From: Ch67 sp964491665
GTDB taxonomy: Bacteria > Pseudomonadota > Gammaproteobacteria > Pseudomonadales > Ketobacteraceae
Length of the DNA: 64,000 nt
Reading direction: 5' to 3'
Assembly: GCA_964491665.1 (NCBI GenBank)
Contig: CAZBII010000003.1
Span: 19,753-83,752, forward strand
Made by a program: the position numbers and the translations under genes
Notes under the pieces: generated by a model
Database searches by the model: none
What the model was told of the DNA's origin: nothing
The model's input: only the letters and a program-made list of their open reading frames with translations
Shown here: positions 35,739 to 44,994 of the stretch, piece after piece
Position numbering within the stretch: position 1 is the first letter of the stretch
How the letters are laid out: every line of letters starts with the position of its first letter

Positions 35739-36681
35739 GACGCCCTCCCAGCGCAATTCCCACCGCTGGCGCCAGCAGGCCCTGCTGCAGTGTTGTCAGT
35801 TCGGCGGCGCCCACCAGTTCCGCCAGCCCCAGCATCTGCGCCCGGATCGGCAGCCGCTGCGACAGTCCTTCGCACCAGAGTTGCTGCTCCACGGATTCGG
35901 TAATCACATACAGCCGATTGACGCCGGACTTGCCCAGCTGGCTTTCGTAGTAATCGAGGGAACGCTGGATATCCAGCGCCAGGTTGTCGGTAGGATCATT
36001 GTTGAAATCGACATTGCCGGAATAGCCGCCGCCCATGCCGTGCATTTCCAGCGTGCGCGTCAGATACAGATAGCCGTTTTCGATCAGATTGATGGAACCG
36101 CTGTTGCCGGTGAGATACAGCACCGCCAGTCCCAGATTGTCCACGCCGGGCAGTGCGCGCGCGATTGCTGCCAGCGCCAGTTCGGCAATGCCAATGCCGC
36201 GCAGCACCAGACCGTGCTGCTCGCAAGCCGCCACCAGCGCACTCACACTGCTCATGTCGATCAGCGCCGCGTAAACCATGTTCATGCGGCCACGATAGGC
36301 ATCCGCCGGCAGCCGGAACACATCCACCACCATTTTTTCCACCGGCTGCGCGATCAAATCCTTCACCCGCCACTTCACCGCTTCGCGCAGTTCGGCATCT
36401 GGCACATTCGGCGCATCCACCAGCAGCAGATTGTAGAACTCGTGACTCAGACTGATATGGCAGGGCAACGCCGGCAGCGCCTCCTGCCGGCACAATTCGG
36501 CAAACGCTTCCACCGGCGAACGGAAGCTGCCGGTCACCACGCCCTGCCGCGCCAGCACCGGTGTCGCACCGCCCAGTTCCAGCACGCACCAGCCCGCACC
36601 CTGCGGCGTGATGCTCACGCCCAGAATCGTGTCGTCGTGCTTCTTTTTATTGGGAATCAGCCGCTTGAGCCAGTTGCGCAT
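35725..36681 (-). CDS. mshI: MSHA biogenesis protein MshI (PilM-like)
   Basis: Cytoplasmic actin-like protein of 318 residues, first gene of the MSHA locus. It begins with a basic MRNWLKRLIPNKKK segment, then GVSITPQGAGWCVLELGG as nucleotide-binding phosphate 1. The pair with a PilN-like protein is conserved. The mshH gene often found upstream in vibrios is absent; the divergent neighbour is trmL, with about 140 bases between the two starts that must hold the main operon promoter. Confidence 0.87.
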   Translation of the reverse strand: MRNWLKRLIPNKKKHDDTILGVSITPQGAGWCVLELGGATPVLARQGVVTGSFRSPVEAFAELCRQEALPALPCHISLSHEFYNLLLVDAPNVPDAELREAVKWRVKDLIAQPVEKMVVDVFRLPADAYRGRMNMVYAALIDMSSVSALVAACEQHGLVLRGIGIAELALAAIARALPGVDNLGLAVLYLTGNSGSINLIENGYLYLTRTLEMHGMGGGYSGNVDFNNDPTDNLALDIQRSLDYYESQLGKSGVNRLYVITESVEQQLWCEGLSQRLPIRAQMLGLAELVGAAELTTLQQGLLAPAVGIALGGRHAAA

Positions 36682-36819
36682 GAATACTTTCCAGAGCCGG
36701 CGACCACTTGACGCCTTTCCTAGAAAGCGTAGACGACTATTTTAAAATCGTGATTGAACTCACGCGCTTAGCCCTGCATGCTCTGCGTTTTTCGACGCCA
36801 ACCTGCGACCCCGTTCACC

Positions 36820-37284
36820 ATGCTGCACATCGTTCTGTACCAGCCGGAAATTCCCCCCAACACCGGTAACATCATCCGCCTGTGCGCCAACACCGGCATG
36901 CAATTGCACCTGATCAAACCGCTGGGATTCGTGCTGGAAGACAAACAGCTGCGCCGCGCCGGACTCGATTACCACGAGTGGGCGCAGGTGAAAGTACATG
37001 AGTCATTTGAGGATTTTCTGCAGGCGGTGAATCCGGCGCGCTGTCTGGCGCTCTCCACCAAGGGCAGCGTGCCCTACCAGACCATCGCCTACCAGGCCGG
37101 CGACGCCGTGATTTTCGGGCCGGAAAGCCGGGGTCTGCCGCAGGAGATTCGCGAACACGCGCGGGTCAGCCAGTGCATCCGCATTCCGATGCGGCCCGAC
37201 AACCGCAGCCTGAACCTGTCCAATGCCGCCGCGGTGGTGGCCTATGAAGCCTGGCGCCAGGCCGGATTCGCCGGGGGAAACTAG
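36820..37284 (+). CDS. trmL: tRNA (cytidine/uridine-34 2'-O)-methyltransferase TrmL
   Basis: SPOUT-class methyltransferase of 154 residues that modifies the wobble base of leucine tRNAs. MLHIVLYQPEIPPNTGNIIRL, FGPESRGLP and the C-terminal trefoil-knot motif PDNRSLNLSNAAAVVAYEAWRQ are present. The ATG at 36820 matches the family start; an in-frame ATG at 36778 would add an atypical basic extension. Converges on the DMT exporter gene with five bases between stops. Confidence 0.95.
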   Translation: MLHIVLYQPEIPPNTGNIIRLCANTGMQLHLIKPLGFVLEDKQLRRAGLDYHEWAQVKVHESFEDFLQAVNPARCLALSTKGSVPYQTIAYQAGDAVIFGPESRGLPQEIREHARVSQCIRIPMRPDNRSLNLSNAAAVVAYEAWRQAGFAGGN

Positions 37285-37289
37285 CGGCG

Positions 37290-38183
37290 TCAGGACTGCA
37301 CGTTCTGCCGCGCCGCGTTCCGCCCAGACGTCGGCAGATACACCAGCACCACCCCCGCCAGAATCACGCCCATGCCCGCCAGTTCCAGCGCGTCCACCGC
37401 CTCGCCGCCCAGCCACACCCCCAGCGCCACCGCCACCAGCGGATTGACGTAGGCATAACTGGTGGCCAGCGCCGGCCGCACATGCTCCAGCAGATAGGCA
37501 TAGGAGGAAAAACCCAGAATCGCGCCGAAGAACACCAGATACGCCAGCGCCAGCAGCGCCTTGTCGGTCGGCACCGCCGTGAGGGCTTCCCCCCGCCCCA
37601 GCGCCACCAGCAGCAGCACCACACCACCCAGCAGCATCTGCAGCGCACTGGCCATGAAACTCGACGGCAGATCCAGATGCTTGCCCCAGATCGAACCGAA
37701 CGACCAGGACAGCGCCGCCAGCACCAGCAGGATGCCACCCAATGGACTGGTCGACAGCTCGCGGCCGAAGTTCAGCAGCAGCAGGCCCGCCAGACCGATG
37801 CCCACCCCCAGCCATTCGCGCCCGCTGGCACGCTGCCCCCAGAAGCGGGCAAACACCAGCGCAAACAGCGGCGTCACCCCCACCACCAGCGCCGACATGC
37901 CGGAACTCACCCCCTGCTCCATCGCCAGACACACCAGCCCGTTGCCGCCCAGCAGCAGGAACACACCCACCACGGCGGAATCGCGCCACTGGCGCAGGCT
38001 GGGCCAGGGCACACCGCGCACACGCAGAAACGCCACCAGCAGCAGGCCCGCCAGCACATAGCGGCTACCCGCCATCAGCAGCGGAGGAATGGATTCAATG
38101 GCAAAGCGCATGGCGAGGTAGGTGGAACCCCAGATCAGGTACACGCCGAGCAGCGCCAGCACCACGGGAAGACGCAAATTCAC
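37290..38183 (-). CDS. EamA/DMT-family exporter (YedA-like)
   Basis: Ten-helix drug/metabolite transporter of 297 residues with two EamA repeats, opening LLGVYLIWGSTYLAMRFAIES, the YedA/RhaT-type signature. The second repeat begins near residue 150 (GGILLVLAALSWSFGSIWGK). The substrate is unknown; relatives export amino acids or metabolites. No regulator adjoins it. Confidence 0.88.
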   Translation of the reverse strand: MNLRLPVVLALLGVYLIWGSTYLAMRFAIESIPPLLMAGSRYVLAGLLLVAFLRVRGVPWPSLRQWRDSAVVGVFLLLGGNGLVCLAMEQGVSSGMSALVVGVTPLFALVFARFWGQRASGREWLGVGIGLAGLLLLNFGRELSTSPLGGILLVLAALSWSFGSIWGKHLDLPSSFMASALQMLLGGVVLLLVALGRGEALTAVPTDKALLALAYLVFFGAILGFSSYAYLLEHVRPALATSYAYVNPLVAVALGVWLGGEAVDALELAGMGVILAGVVLVYLPTSGRNAARQNVQS

Positions 38184-38235
38184 GATAACGTCCCCCGGAT
38201 GTCAGCGCCGGCGTGTCGCCACGCAGATGGAAGTA

Positions 38236-38715
38236 TCAGTGTTTGGCGTCCGCTTCCGCCTGGGCTTTCAGCTGCTGCTGGCGCAGGTTTTCGGCAAAGG
38301 CCGCTTCGAAATTGATGGGCTGCATGAGGAACTGCGGGAAAGTGCCGCGCGCCACCACATCGGACACGGTTTCACGCACATAGGGGAACAGGATATTGGC
38401 GCACACGCCTTTCAGAATGGCTTCCTTCTGGATGCCTTCGATGCCCTGCAGCAGGAACAGGCCGGCCTGGGCCACTTCCGCGATGAACGCAACGGCATCC
38501 TCGTTCTTCACGGTCACCGTCACCTTCAGCACCACTTCCCAGATATTGCCTTCCACCAGCGTGGCATTGTTGTTGATTTCCAGATTCACGTCCGGCTTCC
38601 ACTGCTCGCGGAACAGTTGCGGCGTTTTCGGCGCCTCGTAGGACAGATCCTTCAGATAGATGCGCTGCAGCTGGAACTGTTGCTGAGGTTGCTGGCTGTT
38701 GGCTTGCTCGGTCAT
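38236..38715 (-). CDS. secB: Protein-export chaperone SecB
   Basis: Homotetrameric chaperone of 159 residues that keeps preproteins unfolded for SecA. Core motifs: IYLKDLSYEAP, EVVLKVTVTVK, LCAN-equivalent GVCANILFPYVRE and FPQFLMQPINFEAA. Gln-rich N-terminus. Last gene of the rhodanese-grxC-secB group, the usual gammaproteobacterial order. Confidence 0.97.
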   Translation of the reverse strand: MTEQANSQQPQQQFQLQRIYLKDLSYEAPKTPQLFREQWKPDVNLEINNNATLVEGNIWEVVLKVTVTVKNEDAVAFIAEVAQAGLFLLQGIEGIQKEAILKGVCANILFPYVRETVSDVVARGTFPQFLMQPINFEAAFAENLRQQQLKAQAEADAKH

Positions 38716-38832
38716 TCTCTTCCCCTGATTACCTGTAATGGCCGCCCTCTGGCGGTGTTGGACATGACGACTACGATCGCGGGACCGCCATTGAATGTCA
38801 CGTGTGTTGCAAATATATGGCGCGGATGTGAT

Positions 38833-39090
38833 TCAGGGCCGGGCCAGCAGGCCGTCCAGCAGACCCTGCCGGTCCAGCGCATGCAGATCGTCGCAGCCGC
38901 CCACATGCAGCGTGCCGATCCAGATCTGGGGCACCGTGTGGCGTCCGCTGCGCTCTTCCATTTCCCTGCGCAGCTGCGGCTGGCCCGCCACGTCGATGTC
39001 GGTGAACGTCACGCCCTTGGACTTCAGCAGACTGCGGGCCCGCATGCAGTAAGGGCACCAGGGAGTGGAATACATGATGACTTCTGCCAT
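38833..39090 (-). CDS. grxC: Glutaredoxin 3
   Basis: Dithiol glutaredoxin of 85 residues with active site CPYC at residues 12-15, the TVPQIWIG cis-proline loop and GGCDDLHAL glutathione-binding motif. It reduces protein disulfides using glutathione. Located 30 bases after the rhodanese gene. Confidence 0.97.
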   Translation of the reverse strand: MAEVIMYSTPWCPYCMRARSLLKSKGVTFTDIDVAGQPQLRREMEERSGRHTVPQIWIGTLHVGGCDDLHALDRQGLLDGLLARP

Positions 39091-39120
39091 GACGACACCT
39101 GCCTTGCGATTGCGGAGTGC

Positions 39121-39540
39121 TTACTTGCCCTTCACCAGCGGCAGACCTTCCGACGTCCAGGTCGTGATGCCGCCACTCAGACGGCGCACATCCTTGAAAC
39201 CACTGGCAGTCAGAATGCGGCCGGCGGCACCGGCGGTCTGGCCGATCTTGCACACGATCACGATAGGCTTGTCGCGGAATTTGTCCAGCTGGCCCAGGTT
39301 TTCCTTCAGGCCGCTGAACGGGATATTGCGGGAATCGGTAATGTGGCCGTCGCGGAAGTCCTTCACGTCGCGCACATCCAGCACCAGCGCGCCTTCCTTG
39401 TTCACCAGATGGGTCAGCATCTGGGTGGATACGGTTTTGCCGCCGCGACGGGTTTCCAGCAGCACAAACAGCACCAGCAGCACCACGAACGGCCCCACCA
39501 GCTCAGGATGGTTAACCGCGAACTCAAACAGACGATCCAT
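39121..39540 (-). CDS. Membrane-anchored rhodanese (YibN-like)
   Basis: Rhodanese-domain protein of 139 residues: an N-terminal transmembrane helix at about residues 15-30 and a single rhodanese domain with the catalytic cysteine in CKIGQTAG. YibN-type proteins lie upstream of grxC-secB in many gammaproteobacteria. The domain faces the cytoplasm by the positive-inside rule (RRGGK after the helix). Substrate unknown. Confidence 0.9.
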   Translation of the reverse strand: MDRLFEFAVNHPELVGPFVVLLVLFVLLETRRGGKTVSTQMLTHLVNKEGALVLDVRDVKDFRDGHITDSRNIPFSGLKENLGQLDKFRDKPIVIVCKIGQTAGAAGRILTASGFKDVRRLSGGITTWTSEGLPLVKGK

Positions 39541-39640
39541 TGGAAATCCTAATAATTCAGTGACTTGCAGGAAGCAGCAGGGACCTGCCGCAAAAGAGTA
39601 GCCGAGTATAACCGAATCCGCCGGCGCTGCCGATCCCGCC

Positions 39641-39656
39641 CAAATTCGGGTAAACT
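39641..39656 (+). promoter_or_regulatory. Candidate gpmI promoter
   Basis: CAAATTCGGGTAAACT: -10-like TAAACT at 39651-39656, 46 bases before the ATG. The flank CCAAATTCGGGTA is shared with the -10 region of hisB (minus strand, 53540-53557). No convincing -35. Confidence 0.4.
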
Positions 39657-39702
39657 ACCGCCACTCTTCCTGTCAGCAACCACTAACGTCGTAGCAGTGA
39701 CC

Positions 39703-41253
39703 ATGAGCCAAGCACGCAAACCGCACGTACTGATCATTCTGGATGGTTTTGGCTATCGCGAAGACCCCGAGTCCAACGCCATTTTCCACGCCCGCAAACC
39801 CGTCTGGGACAGACTGTGGCAGGAACGGCCCCACACCCTGATCTCCGGCTCCGGCATGGACGTGGGTCTGCCGGACGGCCAGATGGGCAACTCGGAAGTG
39901 GGCCACATGAACCTGGGCGCCGGCCGCATCGTGTACCAGGATTTCACCCGTATCACCAAAGCCATTCTCGACGGCGACTTCTTTACCAATCCCGCCCTCA
40001 CCGGCGCGGTGGACAAGGCCAATGCCAAAGGCGGCGCCGTCCACCTGCTGGGCCTGCTCTCCCCCGGCGGCGTCCACAGCCACGAAGACCACATCATTGC
40101 CATGATCGAACTGGCCGCACAACGCGGCGCGAAGGCAGTGTACGTACATGCCTTTCTGGACGGCCGCGACATGCCGCCCCAGTCCGCCCAGCCCAGCCTG
40201 GAAAAGGTGGAAGCCAAACTGCAGGAACTGGTCGCCGCGCAAAAACTGCCGGCCGGCCGCATTGCCTCCATCAGCGGCCGCTACTTCGCCATGGACCGCG
40301 ACAACCGCTGGGACCGTGTCGAAGCCGCCTACAACCTGCTGACCCTGGGCGAAGCGTCCTACAGCGCCGCCACGCCGGTACAGGGACTGCTGGCCGCCTA
40401 CGAGCGCGGCGAAACCGACGAATTCGTCAAACCCACCGTGATCGGCAGTGCCCCCACGCCGATCCGCGACGGCGACAGCATCGTCTTCATGAATTTCCGC
40501 GCCGACCGCGCCCGCCAGATCACCCGCGCCTTCGTCAATCCGGCGTTCGACAAATTCCAGCGCAAGTTCGTGCCACAGCTGGCCGACTTCGTCATGCTCA
40601 CCGAGTACGCCGCCGACATCCAGGCCACCTGCGCCTATCCGCCGGAACCGCTCACCAACGTCTTCCCCGACTACCTGTCGCAACTGGGCAAAACCCAGCT
40701 GCGCATCGCCGAAACCGAAAAATACGCCCACGTGACGTTCTTTTTCAGCGGCGGCCGCGAGGAACCCTATCCCGGCGAAGACCGCATCCTGGTGCCGTCA
40801 CCCAATGTCGCCACCTACGATCTGCAGCCGGAAATGAGCGCACCGGAAGTCACCGACAAGCTGGTGGAAGCGATCAAAAGCGGCCAATACGACGCCGTGA
40901 TCTGCAACTACGCCAACGGCGACATGGTCGGCCACACCGGCGTGTTCAGCGCCGCCGTGAAAGCGGTGGAAACCCTGGACGCCTGCGTCGGCCGGCTGGT
41001 GGAAGCGGTGGAAAGCGTGGGCGGCGAGATGCTGATCACCGCCGACCATGGCAACTGCGAGCAGATGGAAGATCCGGATAGCGGCCAGCCCCACACGGCC
41101 CACACCACTGATCTGGTGCCGCTGGTGTATGTCGGCCCGCGTCCGCTGCAGCTGCAGGCAAAGGATGGCAAGCTGTCGGACATCGCCCCCACCCTCCTCA
41201 AGCTGATGGGCCTGCCCCAGCCGAAGGAAATGACCGGCAAGGCCCTGTTCTGA
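39703..41253 (+). CDS. gpmI: 2,3-bisphosphoglycerate-independent phosphoglycerate mutase
   Basis: Glycolytic/gluconeogenic enzyme of 516 residues, interconverting 3- and 2-phosphoglycerate with two metal ions. The alkaline-phosphatase-superfamily nucleophile serine is in GLPDGQMGNSEVGHMNLGAG; further metal ligands appear in ILDGFG, FMNFRADR and ITADHGNCEQM. The ATG at 39703 gives the family N-terminus. envC follows after 11 bases. Confidence 0.97.
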   Translation: MSQARKPHVLIILDGFGYREDPESNAIFHARKPVWDRLWQERPHTLISGSGMDVGLPDGQMGNSEVGHMNLGAGRIVYQDFTRITKAILDGDFFTNPALTGAVDKANAKGGAVHLLGLLSPGGVHSHEDHIIAMIELAAQRGAKAVYVHAFLDGRDMPPQSAQPSLEKVEAKLQELVAAQKLPAGRIASISGRYFAMDRDNRWDRVEAAYNLLTLGEASYSAATPVQGLLAAYERGETDEFVKPTVIGSAPTPIRDGDSIVFMNFRADRARQITRAFVNPAFDKFQRKFVPQLADFVMLTEYAADIQATCAYPPEPLTNVFPDYLSQLGKTQLRIAETEKYAHVTFFFSGGREEPYPGEDRILVPSPNVATYDLQPEMSAPEVTDKLVEAIKSGQYDAVICNYANGDMVGHTGVFSAAVKAVETLDACVGRLVEAVESVGGEMLITADHGNCEQMEDPDSGQPHTAHTTDLVPLVYVGPRPLQLQAKDGKLSDIAPTLLKLMGLPQPKEMTGKALF

Positions 41254-41264
41254 TCTCCGCTGCC

Positions 41265-42473
41265 GTGATCCGCGCGTCACGCTCCTTCGCACACCATCAC
41301 AGCCGGGCCAGCGCCCGGCTTTTGCTGGCCTGTCTGTTGCTGGCGAGCCTGCTGCTGGCCGGCACGCCCCTGTTCGCCAGCGAAAGCGGCAAACAGCCCG
41401 ATCCCGTCGCCACCCAGAAAGAACTGAAGCAGGTGCAGGAAAAGCTCAAACGGGTGCAGCAGACCATCAAGGCCACCCAGGGCAAGCGCAGCACGGCGGA
41501 AAAGGAACTGAAAAAAGCCGAGCAGGCCATTGCCGCCAGCAAGAACCGGCTGCGGGAAGTGACTACCCAGCAGGAAGAAGCCCAGGCCGAAGTGACCCGA
41601 CTGCAGGCCGAACAGCAACGGCTGGAAGAAGACAAGGCCCGCCAGCAGGCAGCGATCAAGGCCAACATCGTCACGGCCTACCGCAGCGGCCGGCAGGAAT
41701 ACATCAAGATGCTGCTGAACCAGGAAGACCCGCAGCAGCTATCCCGCCACCTGAAATTCTATGATTACTTTCACGCCGCCCGCCGGCAGAAGATCGACGC
41801 CTTCAACCAGACCCTCGCCGATCTTGCCCGCAACCAGGAACAAATGGCGGTGCGCATTGCCGAACTCGACAGCCTGCGCGCCGAACTCGACCAGCAGCAG
41901 CAGAAACTGCAGCAGGCCCAGGAGCAGCGCAAGGCCCTGCTGGCCAAACTCGATGCCGAACTGAAAAGCAGCGCCGGGCAGGTCAAACAGCTGCAGGCCA
42001 ACCAGAGCAATCTGGAGAAAGTGCTCAAGGCCGTGCGCGACAGCCTCGCCGATCTGCCCAAACACACCGGCAGCGGACCATTCGGCAAGCTGCAGGGCAA
42101 ACTGCGCTGGCCCAGCCAGGGCCGCATGCTGCGCTCGTTCGGCTCGGCGCGGGAAGAAGGCGCCCTGCGCTGGAACGGCGTGCTGATCGGCGTGCCGGAA
42201 GGATCACCGGTGCAGGCGGTGGCGTACGGACGGGTCGTCTTTGCCGACTGGATGCGCGGCTTCGGCAACCTGATCATCATCGATCATGGCGCCGGCTACA
42301 TGAGCCTGTACGGCCAGAACGAATCCCTGACCAAAACCCCGGGCGACTGGGTCAACGCCGGCGACCTGATTGCCCGCAGCGGTTCCACTGGCGGCCAGAA
42401 CCAGGCCGGCCTGTATTTCGAAATCCGCCACCGCGGCAAGCCGGTCAACCCGGCGCTGTGGTGCAAGGGCTGA
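41265..42473 (+). CDS. envC: EnvC-type murein hydrolase activator
   Basis: Periplasmic divisome protein of 402 residues: signal sequence, long coiled coil at about residues 45-255 and a C-terminal LytM/M23 domain. The domain lacks the catalytic metal ligands (RWNGVLIGVP replaces the HxG.D site), as in EnvC, which activates amidases AmiA/B rather than cutting peptidoglycan itself. The GTG start at 41265 is 11 bases after gpmI. gpmI-envC-ctpA is a conserved order in gammaproteobacteria. Confidence 0.92.
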   Translation: MIRASRSFAHHHSRASARLLLACLLLASLLLAGTPLFASESGKQPDPVATQKELKQVQEKLKRVQQTIKATQGKRSTAEKELKKAEQAIAASKNRLREVTTQQEEAQAEVTRLQAEQQRLEEDKARQQAAIKANIVTAYRSGRQEYIKMLLNQEDPQQLSRHLKFYDYFHAARRQKIDAFNQTLADLARNQEQMAVRIAELDSLRAELDQQQQKLQQAQEQRKALLAKLDAELKSSAGQVKQLQANQSNLEKVLKAVRDSLADLPKHTGSGPFGKLQGKLRWPSQGRMLRSFGSAREEGALRWNGVLIGVPEGSPVQAVAYGRVVFADWMRGFGNLIIIDHGAGYMSLYGQNESLTKTPGDWVNAGDLIARSGSTGGQNQAGLYFEIRHRGKPVNPALWCKG

Positions 42474-42583
42474 CGAGACTGCCGTCACCGCCGGTTTCCG
42501 AAAAGTATCAACAACATAATGCGAGTGCCGCCAATTCAGGCTAGGCTAGTCAAGATTGATCGACGCAATTTGAGGACACATCG

Positions 42584-44011
42584 ATGGGTTTGCGCTCACC
42601 TTCCTCCTGGCGCCGCCGGGTATTGTTGCCGCTGCTGGCCCTGACGCCGCTGACACTGGCACTGCAGGCCATCGCCGAAGACAAACCGGCCGCCGCACCC
42701 GCCAACCAGGCTGCCGAAGCGGCCAGTGCCGGCCAGCCAGGCCTGCTGCCTCTCAACGAACTGCGCACCTTCGCCGACGTGTTCGACCGCATCAAGCAGG
42801 CCTATGTGGAAGACGTCGACGACAAGACCCTGCTGGAAAACGCCATCAAGGGCATGCTCACCGAACTCGATCCGCACTCGGCCTATCTGGAACCGGACGA
42901 ATACCAGGACCTGCAGATCAGCACCACCGGTGAATTCGGCGGCCTGGGCATTGAAGTCGGCATGGAAGACGGCTTCGTGAAAGTCATCACCCCCATCGAC
43001 GACACACCCGCGCAAAAGGCCGGCGTGCTGGCCGGCGACCTGATCATCAAACTCGACGAAACCCCCGTGAAGGGCCTGAGCCTGAACGACGCCGTCAAAC
43101 TCATGCGCGGCAAGGTCGGTTCCGTCATCAAGCTCACCATCATCCGCCAGGGCGTGGACAAGCCGCTGGAAATCGACGTCACCCGCGCCGTGATCCAGGT
43201 GCAGAGTGTCAAGCAGCGCATGCTGGAGAAAAATTACGGTTACGTGCGGCTGTCGCAGTTCCAGGTGCACACCGGCTCGGACCTGCTGAAGTCGCTGGAG
43301 AAGCTGCAGAAGGAAAACAGTGGCGAACTGAAAGGACTGGTGCTGGACCTGCGCAACAACCCCGGCGGTGTGCTGCAGGCGGCGGTGGATGTGGCCGATG
43401 CCTTCATCAATGACGGTCTGGTGGTGTACACCAAGGGCCGCCTCACCGACTCCGACATGCAGTTCAGCGCCACCCCCGGCGACCAGCTCAACGGCGTGCC
43501 GATCGTGGTGCTGATCAACGGCGGTTCGGCCTCTGCATCTGAAATCGTCGCCGGCGCCCTGCAGGATCACCATCGCGCCGTGATCATGGGCACCACGTCG
43601 TTCGGCAAGGGCTCGGTGCAGACCGTGCTGCCGCTGCACAACAACCGCGCCCTGAAGCTCACCACCGCGCGCTACTACACCCCCAGCGGACGTTCCATCC
43701 AGGCCGAGGGCATCGTGCCCGACATCAAGGTAGAAAACGCCCGCCTGACCACGGTGGAAGAAAGCGAGCGCATCAAGGAAGCGGATCTGACCGGGCATCT
43801 GGCCAATCCGGTGAATGGCGCCGGCAAGGACAGCAAAAAGCCGGACGACAAGGCCGCCAAACCGGACGCATCCGCGCCCAAGGCAGTGGACGGCAAACCG
43901 GCGGCCGGCAACGATGCCAAGCTGTCGGAATCCGATTACCAGCTGTATGAGGCGCTCAACCTGCTGAAAGCGCTGAATGTGGTAAGCCGGACGGCGCAGG
44001 CGAGCAAATAA
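42584..44011 (+). CDS. ctpA: C-terminal processing peptidase CtpA (S41 family)
   Basis: Periplasmic serine protease of 475 residues. Signal sequence, then PDZ domain at about residues 110-195 (GLGIEVGMEDGFVKV..PIDDTPAQKAGV) and the S41 core with GSASASEIVAGAL (catalytic serine) and SFGKGSVQ (catalytic lysine). The C-terminal 60 residues are Lys/Pro/Ala-rich. In Pseudomonas CtpA degrades peptidoglycan hydrolases, which fits its place after envC. Confidence 0.95.
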   Translation: MGLRSPSSWRRRVLLPLLALTPLTLALQAIAEDKPAAAPANQAAEAASAGQPGLLPLNELRTFADVFDRIKQAYVEDVDDKTLLENAIKGMLTELDPHSAYLEPDEYQDLQISTTGEFGGLGIEVGMEDGFVKVITPIDDTPAQKAGVLAGDLIIKLDETPVKGLSLNDAVKLMRGKVGSVIKLTIIRQGVDKPLEIDVTRAVIQVQSVKQRMLEKNYGYVRLSQFQVHTGSDLLKSLEKLQKENSGELKGLVLDLRNNPGGVLQAAVDVADAFINDGLVVYTKGRLTDSDMQFSATPGDQLNGVPIVVLINGGSASASEIVAGALQDHHRAVIMGTTSFGKGSVQTVLPLHNNRALKLTTARYYTPSGRSIQAEGIVPDIKVENARLTTVEESERIKEADLTGHLANPVNGAGKDSKKPDDKAAKPDASAPKAVDGKPAAGNDAKLSESDYQLYEALNLLKALNVVSRTAQASK

Positions 44012-44043
44012 CGGAACCACATGGTTTTAACATAACGACCTGT

Positions 44044-44095
44044 GTTCTGCGGGAACGAGTCTGGGCATGCCACTCCAGATCGCTTCCCGCAGAAC
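44044..44095. repeat. Long hairpin between ctpA and the cupin gene
   Basis: Perfect 12-bp arms GTTCTGCGGGAA / TTCCCGCAGAAC, extended inward by a bulged TCTGG/CCAGA pairing for a stem of about 20 bp with a 10-base loop. It lies between convergent genes and has no T-tract on either side. It could terminate both transcripts or be a palindromic repeat element. Confidence 0.75.
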
Positions 44096-44112
44096 CACTC
44101 CGTCAAACCGGC

Positions 44113-44994
44113 CTACCTGCCTTTCAGCCGCCCCAGCAAGCGACCCATTCCGCTGGCCAGCGGCATCAATTCCGCCTTGATCGAATCTTTCATCGGTGAC
44201 TTGCCAATGGGCGTCGGCGTCATACCCAAGCGTTGCATGCGATGCCGGATGCGATGATTGAACTGGAATGCCCGCGTCATTTTCAGCGTGTAGTCATTGT
44301 GAAAGAAGAATGACAGCGAGATGGAAACGTCATCCGGTCCATTCTTCACATAATGCCCCGACACAAACGGGATATGCAGCGTATCGCCCGGCGCGAAGTC
44401 AAATTTCATCGCGTACTGGTCCTTGTCATCGTGCCAGGCCGGTCGCTGCTCCGAGCGATCCATATAGGCTTCACAATCCTCGGGACTGATCACCTCATCC
44501 TTCATCGGCGGAAACACCGCCATCTGCTTGCTGCCACGGAATTGCATCAGAAAATTCGAGTAGCGATCGAAATGAAACGGCGTGAACGCATTCGGTGACG
44601 CAATGAACATCCAGAACATGGGCTCGGCAATCTTGCCGTAGCCTTTTTGTTTCATCAGCAGATTGACGTCGGTGACCAGATCATTGAACAGCCCATGAAA
44701 CGAGGGGTGAATTTCAGGATTCCTGACCGCTATGTAGGAATTGGAAACCTTAATGGTCTCGATGGTTTCCGCCAGGGAAAGGCCGTTTTGGTGATCGATA
44801 TGGGCGCGGTCAAAATTGATACCCAGGTCGGTCAACCCCTTTGAATACATGACCTGATTGGAGGGCAGGGCCGGCAAGGCCTGGGCCAGGCTCTCGACAC
44901 TGAGGGCAGGGTGCCCCAGCAGTTTGTGCTTGAACATGAAAGGCTCACGATCCCAACGCTGAATGTCGTCGGGTGACTCAAAACTCTTGAACAT
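44113..44994 (-). CDS. Cupin-like/JmjC-type protein
   Basis: Protein of 293 residues related to the Cupin_8/JmjC 2-oxoglutarate-Fe(II) dioxygenase group. The iron-site pattern is visible as HFD in TPFHFDRYSN (about residues 160) with a distal histidine in HIPFVSGHYVKNG (about residue 225). An RGSKQMAVFPP stretch lies between them, as in the family. The C-terminal 60 residues are basic. The target, a protein or small molecule, is unknown. Upstream DNA is AT-richer than its neighbours. Confidence 0.7.
   Translation of the reverse strand: MFKSFESPDDIQRWDREPFMFKHKLLGHPALSVESLAQALPALPSNQVMYSKGLTDLGINFDRAHIDHQNGLSLAETIETIKVSNSYIAVRNPEIHPSFHGLFNDLVTDVNLLMKQKGYGKIAEPMFWMFIASPNAFTPFHFDRYSNFLMQFRGSKQMAVFPPMKDEVISPEDCEAYMDRSEQRPAWHDDKDQYAMKFDFAPGDTLHIPFVSGHYVKNGPDDVSISLSFFFHNDYTLKMTRAFQFNHRIRHRMQRLGMTPTPIGKSPMKDSIKAELMPLASGMGRLLGRLKGR

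Noticed and set aside
41265..42473. Active M23 endopeptidase
   Set aside because: The zinc-ligand histidine and aspartate positions are replaced, so an EnvC-type activator fits better.
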